Positions 1 through 5,290 of a DNA stretch of 5,290 nt are shown piece after piece. The position numbers and the translations under genes are program-made. The stretch is from Betaproteobacteria bacterium (GTDB lineage: Bacteria > Pseudomonadota > Gammaproteobacteria > Burkholderiales > Burkholderiaceae_E): assembly GCA_016868095.1 (NCBI GenBank), contig VGHV01000193.1, forward strand, positions 1 through 5,290, in the 5' to 3' direction. Numbering within the stretch: the stretch's first letter is position 1; every line of letters begins with the position of its first letter. The notes below the pieces were generated by a model. That model had not been told where the DNA came from. It made no database searches and worked only from the letters and a program-made list of their open reading frames with translations.

Positions 1-372
1 CTCGGTTCAGCCTATCGAGAGATACGCAATGAGCCAAGTCTTTCTTTTGATGTCTATCACTTTGACTTTTATCGACTCAACACCCCTGGCGATTGGCTCG
101 GTGCAGGACTTGAAGACCATTTCGATGAGCCTTGCGCATTGCTGCTGGTTGAATGGCCCGAGAAGGCAAGCCTGCCTGACGCTGATATCCGGATTCATTG
201 GTCCTGGGGGGGTGAAGAAGGCTATCGCGAAGCCGACAGCTGCAAAGACGAAGAGCTTCAAGCCGAGCTCGGCCCAAGGCATGTCACCGTAACGGCAAGC
301 ACTGACTTTTGGGCTTTTCAAGCCCTCAAGCTCGGCTTGCAAGCCAAGCCTTTAGACCCCCCAAAGCGCTGA
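1..372 (+). CDS. tsaE: TsaE, tRNA t6A37 biosynthesis ATPase (C-terminal part, 5' end outside window)
   Basis: Frame 1 is open from the first base to a TGA at 370-372, giving 123 residues of the C-terminal portion. TsaE is the small cytoplasmic P-loop ATPase that works with TsaB and TsaD to make N6-threonylcarbamoyladenosine at position 37 of ANN-decoding tRNAs. The evidence is the sequence YHFDFYRL at visible residues 19-26, followed by the acidic GLEDHFDEP stretch and LLLVEWPEKA. These match the E. coli YHFDLYRL and LVEWP blocks, which carry the conserved Asp and Glu near the nucleotide site. The Walker A region lies upstream of the window. Two things are odd. An ungapped alignment puts GSAY (bases 4-15) over the usual SPT(F/Y). 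The part after VEWPE is also longer than in E. coli TsaE, with an acidic insertion and a tail ending in PPKR. The amidase gene starts 14 nt after this stop, so the two are probably co-transcribed. The family assignment is secure despite the truncation. Confidence 0.93.
   Translation, partial: LGSAYREIRNEPSLSFDVYHFDFYRLNTPGDWLGAGLEDHFDEPCALLLVEWPEKASLPDADIRIHWSWGGEEGYREADSCKDEELQAELGPRHVTVTASTDFWAFQALKLGLQAKPLDPPKR
259..345. repeat. Cluster of short palindromes and inverted repeats at the 3' end of tsaE
   Basis: Three symmetric elements fall within 87 bases. GCCGAGCTCGGC (262-273) and GGCTTGCAAGCC (334-345) are perfect 12-bp palindromes. Bases 311-325 form a perfect 6-bp stem (GGGCTT/AAGCCC) with a 3-nt loop. 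In addition CAAGCCGAGCT (259-269) is the exact reverse complement of AGCTCGGCTTG (329-339), so the segment could fold as one long-range stem or as separate hairpins. There is no T tract, so it does not look like an intrinsic terminator. It lies in tsaE coding sequence, 42 nt upstream of the chosen amiC start. A role in translation or RNA stability is only inference. Confidence 0.45.
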
Positions 373-386
373 TCTCTCCTCCTGCC

Positions 387-1715
387 ATGCGCAAGCACCT
401 GATCGATCTGCCCTTAACCCATTCGACGACAAGGCTTGGTCGGCGTGAGCTTTTCATCAAGGGCCTTGGTTTACTTGGTATCGAAGCCTTGGCCTGGACG
501 GGCAGTCAGGCCCATGCTGCAGGACTCTTGGGCGTTCGCGTCTGGCCTTCTCAGGCCTACACGCGAGTGACCCTCGAACTCGAACAGCGTTTGGTGGTTC
601 AGCATCAATTACTTGAGCATCCTCTACGCTTAGTGATCGACTTGCAAGACCTACAGGTCGACACCGCACTGCGTCAATTGCCCTCGATTATTCCAGCTGA
701 TGACCCCTGGATCGCACAGCTGCGGGTTGGACAGTTTCAACCCAGGATAGTCCGCCTGGTTTTTGATCTGAGACAAGCTGTCCGCGTTGAGATTTTCGAG
801 TCGCTGCCTGTTGGCCCTTATCAACGACGATGGATGATTGATTTGCACCCGGATCGCGAGCCCGACGCCTTGCAGGCCTTGTTAAATCGGCGTTTTGCGG
901 CGAAATCGGATGAACCCGGGCTCGAACAGCTTATTGAGGATTTGGCCAAGCGCGAGGCCAAAACTGCCACACCCTCAGAAAAACCATCGACTGCATCAAC
1001 CACAAATCTGACCGGTCGGATTATTGCGATTGACGCGGGCCATGGTGGTGAAGACCCGGGCGCCGTTGGCCCGACAGGCCTAAAAGAAAAAGATGTTGTG
1101 CTTGATGTAGCGCGCAAATTAGCTGAGCGACTCGCGGGAGATGAAGGGCTTCGGCCAGCCTTAATCCGCGAGTCGGACTATTTTGTACCCCTCGGTCAGC
1201 GCGTGCGCAAAGCACGCGCCTTGAAGGCCGATGTGATGCTTTCGGTCCACGCCGATGCCTTCACGGAAGCGAGGGCAAGAGGAGCATCGGCTTTTGTCCT
1301 ATCCGAAGGCGCAGCCAGCAGCGCAAGCGCACGCTATCTTGCTCAAAAGGAAAACGCTGCCGATGAACTTGGCGGGGTTGATTTGCGTCGGCGCGATAAG
1401 GATGCAACCCGTATCTTGCTCGAACTGAGTACCCGCACCCAAATCCGTGAATCATCTGAGCTCGCAGGCCTTCTACTCGGCGAACTTGGACGAATCGGGC
1501 GTTTGCACAAACCCAAGGTTGAGCGAGCGGGATTTGCGGTCTTGCGCTCCCCGGATGTGCCCTCAGTCTTGGTCGAAACAGCTTTTATATCAAACCCGGA
1601 AGAGGAGCAACGGCTTGCTGACGCAAACTACCGCGATCAGCTCGCTGACGCCTTGCACAAAGGCATTAAGCAGTACCTCGTCGCGAACGCAGCCACTGGC
1701 GCAAGACCTCGATGA
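387..1715 (+). CDS. amiC: AmiC-type N-acetylmuramoyl-L-alanine amidase (Tat signal, AMIN + Amidase_3)
   Basis: This 442-residue periplasmic zinc amidase cleaves the bond between N-acetylmuramic acid and L-alanine of peptidoglycan during daughter-cell separation. The N-terminus carries a twin-arginine signal: RR at 19-20 in GRRELFIKG, a hydrophobic stretch, and a likely cleavage site after AHA at 42-44. Residues about 47-154 resemble the AMIN domain that targets such enzymes to the septum. A short linker rich in Thr, Ser and Ala follows. The Amidase_3 domain spans about 211-431. Probable zinc ligands are His219 (DAGHGGEDPG), Glu234 (GLKEKD) and His288 (LSVHADAF), with Glu397 (VETAFISNPEEE) as the catalytic glutamate. 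Residues about 305-370 fit the inserted regulatory region that in E. coli homologues blocks the active site until an EnvC or NlpD-type activator binds. I chose the ATG at 387 because it gives a normal Tat signal; a TTG at 309 would add 26 residues inside tsaE. No good Shine-Dalgarno precedes 387, so coupling to tsaE is likely. It could be named amiB in some annotations. Confidence 0.95.
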   Translation: MRKHLIDLPLTHSTTRLGRRELFIKGLGLLGIEALAWTGSQAHAAGLLGVRVWPSQAYTRVTLELEQRLVVQHQLLEHPLRLVIDLQDLQVDTALRQLPSIIPADDPWIAQLRVGQFQPRIVRLVFDLRQAVRVEIFESLPVGPYQRRWMIDLHPDREPDALQALLNRRFAAKSDEPGLEQLIEDLAKREAKTATPSEKPSTASTTNLTGRIIAIDAGHGGEDPGAVGPTGLKEKDVVLDVARKLAERLAGDEGLRPALIRESDYFVPLGQRVRKARALKADVMLSVHADAFTEARARGASAFVLSEGAASSASARYLAQKENAADELGGVDLRRRDKDATRILLELSTRTQIRESSELAGLLLGELGRIGRLHKPKVERAGFAVLRSPDVPSVLVETAFISNPEEEQRLADANYRDQLADALHKGIKQYLVANAATGARPR

Positions 1716-2316
1716 TTGCCGGCATGCCTGGCACCACGATCAGCAGCAAGGTCACCAAGGAAAAATTGGCCTGAACCCAGCTGGTATTGCCGACCGCATA
1801 GCCCAGCGAGCAAAGTCCGACCACCCAGATGAGCGCGCCAACAATGTTGTAAATAACAAATCGTTTGCGATTCATCTCAGCCACACCTGCAACAAAGGGG
1901 GCAAAAGTCCGTACAAAGGGCAAGAAACGACCCACGATGATGGTGACTGCCCCGTAGCGGTCGTAGAAGGCCTGGGTGCGCTCAAATGATTGCTTATGAA
2001 ACCAGCGTGAGTCTTCCCAAGCAAAAACCTTAGCCCCCACCCGTCGGCCGACCGAGTAATTCACAAAGTCACCAAGAATCGCTGCCACGCTGAGCAGGCA
2101 GCAAAGCGTGAAAAGATCCAACCCACCGAGGCCTGCAATCGCCCCGGCTACAAAAAGCAGTGAATCACCGGGCAGGAAAGGCATGACGACCAAACCCGTC
2201 TCAACAAAAATCACCGCAAATAGCGCTGCGTAAATCCATGGACCCCAAGCCTGCGCCAGGGCGGCCAGGTGCTTATCCAAATGCAACAAGACATCGACAA
2301 TCCAGCTCAGATCCAT
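1666..2316 (-). CDS. dedA: DedA-family inner-membrane protein (SNARE-associated / VTT domain)
   Basis: This 216-residue multi-pass membrane protein aligns almost end to end with E. coli DedA (219 residues), including the MDL start, the LH-D-HLA segment, ETGLVV-PFLPGDSLLFVAGA and VRTFAPFVAG. It has several hydrophobic segments: about 27-47, 52-85, 123-147, 153-175 and 185-204. Charged residues reported as essential in the E. coli relatives YqjA and YghB are present at matching numbers: Glu39, Asp51, Arg130 and Arg136. Some family members recycle undecaprenyl phosphate across the membrane, and E. coli mutants show envelope, division and Tat-export defects. The exact substrate of this one cannot be read from sequence. 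The ATG at 2316 is preferred because homology begins there, although the frame stays open for 124 codons upstream as antisense to mutL. The nearest AAGGA is 19 nt upstream, too far for a normal Shine-Dalgarno. The last 50 bases overlap the convergent amidase gene. Confidence 0.94.
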   Translation of the reverse strand: MDLSWIVDVLLHLDKHLAALAQAWGPWIYAALFAVIFVETGLVVMPFLPGDSLLFVAGAIAGLGGLDLFTLCCLLSVAAILGDFVNYSVGRRVGAKVFAWEDSRWFHKQSFERTQAFYDRYGAVTIIVGRFLPFVRTFAPFVAGVAEMNRKRFVIYNIVGALIWVVGLCSLGYAVGNTSWVQANFSLVTLLLIVVPGMPAIIEVLRQWLRSRRGTA

Positions 2317-2392
2317 GGGCCGCGATAATAAGCGATCCTTAATGCCCCCGCGGCTTGCTAGCATTGGGTTATGAAACCACCCACCCCGTCGG
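2317..2392. promoter_or_regulatory. Divergent gap between dedA and mutL, probable location of both promoters
   Basis: Both flanking genes point away from this 76-bp gap, so their nearest upstream promoters should lie here or inside the opposite gene. I see no convincing -35/-10 pair on either strand. On the - strand TATTAT (2325-2330) matches five of six -10 bases but lies only 8 nt from the dedA ATG and has no -35 at the right distance. GCCGCG (2319-2324) and CGCGGC (2349-2354) form a 6-bp inverted repeat that would put a stem just upstream of the dedA start codon, with AAGGA (2336-2340) in its loop. GCGAT occurs twice, 10 bp apart (2322 and 2332), which could be an operator. The regulatory role is inferred from position. 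Confidence 0.35.
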
Positions 2393-4237
2393 ATGACCCA
2401 ACAAAACTTGAGCATGAGCGAACAAGCGTCTGAAGCCGCTCGGCGATCCATCTTACTTTTGCCCGATGTGCTGATAAGCCAAATCGCTGCAGGCGAGGTT
2501 ATCGAGCGGCCGGCTTCGGTGGTGAAAGAATTGCTTGAAAACGCACTTGACGCAGGCAGCAAACACATTGAGTTAAGGCTTGAAGACGGCGGCATGCAGC
2601 GCATCGTGGTGAGCGACGACGGTATGGGCATCCCAGCGCAGGAGCTAGCGCTTGCATTAACCCGACATGCCACGAGCAAGATCCGCAATCTGGAAGAGCT
2701 CGAGCAGGTACAGAGCCTGGGTTTTCGAGGCGAGGCCTTGGCCTCGATCGCCTCAGTGGCAAGAACCTTGCTGCGCTCGCGGAGTGCTCACCAAGAACAT
2801 GCCTGGCTGCTCGATTCAGCGACCGGTGCCATTGAACCTGCAGCAGGCGCTCAAGGTACCCGGGTCGAAGTACTTGACCTTTACGCAGCAACACCGGCAA
2901 GGCGCAAGTTTCTAAAGTCTGCGGCTACCGAGGCCGGCCACGCCATCGAGGCGTTGCGCCGCGTGGCGATTGCGCATCCTGGTGTGAGCTTTAGGGTGCA
3001 GTCTGAGCAGCGCGTCGTGCTGGCATGGCCACAGCAGAGCTGGCAGCAGCGGGTTAGCACCGGCATGGGTGTTGGTAGTGAACAAGCCGAAAGCCTCATA
3101 GCCTTCGACTCGGGCGATACCGCTGTGCTTCGACTTTATGGACTGCTCGGCCACCCAGAACGTGCTAAATCTCGAAGCGATAAGCAGTATTTTTACGTCA
3201 ATGGGCGTTTTGTTCGCGATCGTTTGCTGCAAGCGGCGATGCGTCAAGCCTATCGTGATGTGTTGCATCACGACTTGCAAGCGTCGTGGTGCGTGTTTTT
3301 GAACATTTCGCCCGAGCTTGTCGATGTGAATGTTCATCCAAGCAAGTTTGAAGTTCGCTTTCGAGATCCCCAGGCTGTTTTCCGCTTTATAGCTCTGCAA
3401 CTTGCCGACGTGCTCAAGGGATCAGGTGCAAGTACAGGCGCGTTCAAACAACTCGACCAGGCTCCAGAGCCCCGCATAGCCAGCGCTTCCAACATAAGCA
3501 GTAAGGGCCAGCAGGGCTGGCTTTCGCTTTACGCAGCGAGGGGTCCCTCGGATACCAGCGCCTCGAGCCATCACCACATCGTCACCGAGCCGGCGCAAAG
3601 CCCAACGAACCATCAACAGCCCTTGCCCGAAGCTGCCGACGACACCTCGGAATTACCCATCTTAGGCGTGGCACTGGCGCAATTGCACGGGGTTTATCTG
3701 CTTGCACAAAACAAGTCGGGTCTTGTCATTGTCGACATGCACGCAGCACACGAGCGCATCACTTATGAGCAGCTCAAGCAAGCCTACAACGGCCAATCCT
3801 TACAGGTCCAGCAACTGCTGGTTCCGCTTCGGGTTCGCGCTCAAGAAAGCGATGTCGCGATGGTTGAACAAGCCAGGGCGCTTTTGCTACAGCTAGGTCT
3901 TGATCTTGAGCCTGGGGGGCCGCAAGCACTGGTTTTACGTTCGGTGCCAAGTTTGCTTGCCAGAGGCGATCTCGCAGCAGTGGTTCATGATGTTTTGCAG
4001 GCCTTGCAGGCAGGCTCTGCCGATTTGGTGCTTGGCAGCGCCCGGGATGCCCTGCTTGCGCGTTGGGCCTGCCATGCCTCCGTGCGAGCAAATCGTCAGC
4101 TCAGCTTGAGCGAAATGAATGCCCTCTTGCGCCTCATGGAGCAAACCCCGGGTTCGGACCGCTGCAATCATGGCAGACCCACGTGGATCAACATCGGTAT
4201 GGATCAGCTTGATCGCTGGCTCATGCGCGGCCGCTAA
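2393..4237 (+). CDS. mutL: DNA mismatch repair protein MutL
   Basis: MutL is the ATP-switched matchmaker that links mismatch-bound MutS to strand incision. At 614 residues the protein matches the family length. The GHKL ATPase motifs are intact: Glu46 and Asn50 in KELLENALDAG, DDGMGI (75-80), GFRGEAL (110-116), GTRVEV (155-160), PARRKFLK (168-175) and Lys318 in NVHPSKFEVRF. A variable polar linker runs about 342-420. The C-terminal dimerisation domain holds a clamp-binding motif QQLLVP (473-478) and metal-site motifs DMHAAHERITYE (448-459), ACHASVR (559-565) and CNHGRPT (591-597). These fit the endonuclease class of MutL, as described for Neisseria and Pseudomonas, rather than the MutH-dependent E. 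coli type. The start is uncertain. The ATG at 2393 and the ATG at 2414 both give N-terminal extensions before LLPD, and neither has a recognisable Shine-Dalgarno. The gene is divergent from dedA and is followed 5 nt later by miaA. Confidence 0.97.
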   Translation: MTQQNLSMSEQASEAARRSILLLPDVLISQIAAGEVIERPASVVKELLENALDAGSKHIELRLEDGGMQRIVVSDDGMGIPAQELALALTRHATSKIRNLEELEQVQSLGFRGEALASIASVARTLLRSRSAHQEHAWLLDSATGAIEPAAGAQGTRVEVLDLYAATPARRKFLKSAATEAGHAIEALRRVAIAHPGVSFRVQSEQRVVLAWPQQSWQQRVSTGMGVGSEQAESLIAFDSGDTAVLRLYGLLGHPERAKSRSDKQYFYVNGRFVRDRLLQAAMRQAYRDVLHHDLQASWCVFLNISPELVDVNVHPSKFEVRFRDPQAVFRFIALQLADVLKGSGASTGAFKQLDQAPEPRIASASNISSKGQQGWLSLYAARGPSDTSASSHHHIVTEPAQSPTNHQQPLPEAADDTSELPILGVALAQLHGVYLLAQNKSGLVIVDMHAAHERITYEQLKQAYNGQSLQVQQLLVPLRVRAQESDVAMVEQARALLLQLGLDLEPGGPQALVLRSVPSLLARGDLAAVVHDVLQALQAGSADLVLGSARDALLARWACHASVRANRQLSLSEMNALLRLMEQTPGSDRCNHGRPTWINIGMDQLDRWLMRGR

Positions 4238-4242
4238 CGAGC

Positions 4243-5202
4243 ATGATTGTTGTTCTGACCGGGCCAACAGCCAGTGGCAAATCGGGCATGGCGCTTTCGC
4301 TTGCAACAAGTGGGCCCTTAGCGGATCGGCTTGAAATCATTACCATGGACTCTGCGCAGGTTTATCGCGGCATGGACATAGGCACAGCCAAACCAAGCCC
4401 AGATGAACGCGCAGCCGTCCCGCACCACCTGATTGACCTGATCAACCCCTGGCAGACGTACTCGGCAGCCCGCTTTCGTGACGACGCGCTCAGCGCACTT
4501 GCAGACATCAGGCAGCGTGGGCGTATTCCTCTGGTGGTCGGTGGCACGCTGCTTTACGGGCGTGCACTTGCTGGTGGCCTTTCGGAGCTTCCTGAAACCG
4601 AAGCAGCAGTCCGTGAAGCTGTTGCTAGCGAAGCCAAAGCATTCGGGTGGCCAGCCATGCATGCAGCACTCGCCCGAGTCGATCCACAAACCGCCGCCCG
4701 TCTCATGCCGTATGACGCACAGCGTATTTCTCGCGCACTGGAGGTGTTTCGCATGAGCGGCAGGCCACTTAGCGCGTGGCTAGCCGATCAAGCAGGCAGC
4801 GTGCCCAAACCAGGTCTGGAGACGCTGATCTGGATAAGCCTTGAGCCTCGCGATCGCAGCTGGTTACACCAACGCATTGCTCTACGTTTTAAGCACATGC
4901 TCAAGCGAGGGCTTCTGGACGAAGTATCAGCGTTGATGGCCCAAGAGAACATGCATGCAAGCCTTCCGTCGATGCGGGCTGTGGGCTATCGGCAATGCCT
5001 GCAATGGCTTCTCGGCCAGGCCGATCAGGGCAGCTCACTTGAGGAGCAAGGCATTGCAGCAACTCGACAATTTGCCAAGCGCCAACTCACCTGGCTGCGC
5101 GCCATGCCACAACGCCAAGTCTTTGCCTGCGATGATTCGAGCGAGCTAAGCCGAGCACAGCAAAGGCTTGAAGAAGCCCTGGCATCCGCAGCAACGGCTT
5201 GA
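4243..5202 (+). CDS. miaA: tRNA dimethylallyltransferase MiaA
   Basis: MiaA transfers the dimethylallyl group of DMAPP to N6 of A37 in tRNAs that read codons starting with U, the first step towards ms2i6A. The 319-residue length is normal. Recognisable blocks, in order, are the P-loop GPTASGKS (7-14, with Thr9 likely catalytic), DSAQVYRGMDIGTAKP (36-51, Asp36 the expected base), PHHLID (60-65), GGTLLYGRAL (100-109), DAQRISRALEV (158-168), PSMRAVGYRQ (242-251) and ATRQFAKRQLTWLR (273-286), which contact tRNA and substrate. The start ATG lies 5 nt after the mutL stop with only a weak GAG upstream, so translation is probably coupled to mutL. One oddity is Gly106 after LLY, where relatives usually carry a bulky residue (Phe in E. 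coli). In enterobacteria hfq follows miaA; here the window ends too soon to tell. Confidence 0.97.
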   Translation: MIVVLTGPTASGKSGMALSLATSGPLADRLEIITMDSAQVYRGMDIGTAKPSPDERAAVPHHLIDLINPWQTYSAARFRDDALSALADIRQRGRIPLVVGGTLLYGRALAGGLSELPETEAAVREAVASEAKAFGWPAMHAALARVDPQTAARLMPYDAQRISRALEVFRMSGRPLSAWLADQAGSVPKPGLETLIWISLEPRDRSWLHQRIALRFKHMLKRGLLDEVSALMAQENMHASLPSMRAVGYRQCLQWLLGQADQGSSLEEQGIAATRQFAKRQLTWLRAMPQRQVFACDDSSELSRAQQRLEEALASAATA

Positions 5203-5290
5203 ACAAGAGTTGGTAACAGGCGCTTCGTCCTGACAAATAAGCCAGCCTCGCTAGCTGATATCAACGATAGGCCGACCCGGTACCCGACGG
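5203..5290. other. Region downstream of miaA with no supported gene
   Basis: No gene start or RNA gene can be supported in these 88 bases. A weak CAGC/GCTG stem (about 5243-5257) lacks a T run, so it is not a convincing terminator. TGATATCA (5256-5263) is an 8-bp palindrome. On the - strand a short open stretch ending at a TAG (5251-5253) reads RRVPGRPIVDIS and could be the C-terminus of a gene entering from the right, but it is too short to identify. Confidence 0.5.

Noticed and set aside
311..325. GGGCTT/AAGCCC hairpin as a terminator
   Set aside because: It lies inside tsaE coding sequence and is not followed by a T run.
309..386. TTG start giving the amidase 26 extra residues
   Set aside because: It would bury the twin-arginine signal about 45 residues from the N-terminus and overlap tsaE by 64 bases; the ATG at 387 gives a normal signal peptide.
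1447..1989. 180-codon + strand frame spanning the amidase end and the antisense of dedA
   Set aside because: It is in a different frame from the amidase, resembles no family, and lies opposite a clear DedA protein.
2317..2688. Upstream extension of the dedA frame by 124 codons, antisense to mutL
   Set aside because: The extension has no DedA similarity and mirrors the strongly conserved mutL ATPase region; DedA homology starts exactly at the ATG at 2316.
2912..3400. 162-codon - strand frame within mutL
   Set aside because: It is antisense to well conserved MutL sequence and shows no domain features of its own.
5251..5290. Possible C-terminus of a - strand gene (RRVPGRPIVDIS)
   Set aside because: Only about a dozen codons are visible, too few to identify or to separate from chance.
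1..5290. A novel defence, mobile or regulatory system
   Set aside because: Every long stretch is accounted for by recognised housekeeping families, and no transposase, array, integrase or RNA gene signature was seen.

Overview
The window looks like an ordinary housekeeping segment of a betaproteobacterial chromosome, most likely Burkholderiales. This rests on the gene set and order (tsaE, an AmiC-type amidase, mutL, miaA), the betaproteobacterial/pseudomonad style of the MutL C-terminus, and a base composition that looks moderately GC-rich by eye. It is an assignment by family recognition, not by a search. The order parallels the tsaE-amiB-mutL-miaA cluster of E. coli.

Layout: (1) 1-372, + strand, the C-terminal part of TsaE, cut by the window edge. 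(2) 387-1715, + strand, a periplasmic N-acetylmuramoyl-L-alanine amidase with a Tat-type signal, an AMIN domain and a zinc amidase domain. (3) 1666-2316, - strand, a DedA-family membrane protein, very similar along its length to E. coli DedA; its 3' end overlaps the amidase gene tail to tail by 50 bp. (4) 2317-2392, a short divergent gap with no convincing promoter. (5) 2393-4237, + strand, full-length MutL with an intact GHKL ATPase, a clamp-binding motif and an endonuclease-type metal site. (6) 4243-5202, + strand, MiaA, 5 nt after mutL. (7) 5203-5290, a tail with no gene I can support. All stretches longer than 300 bases are occupied by genes.

Functionally the + strand genes cover tRNA modification (TsaE for t6A37, MiaA for i6A37), septal peptidoglycan cleavage (AmiC) and mismatch repair (MutL). 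The reversed dedA gene interrupts what would otherwise be one continuous operon. It also places a DedA protein beside a Tat-exported amidase, which matters because E. coli DedA-family mutants are known to fail in Tat export of AmiA and AmiC. I found no mobile element, CRISPR array, RNA gene or novel system. The points worth a second look are modest: a divergent SPT(F/Y) segment in TsaE, a dense cluster of palindromes at the end of tsaE, the convergent overlap, the unusual dedA and mutL start regions, the metal-site variant in MutL, and a glycine in a normally bulky position of MiaA.
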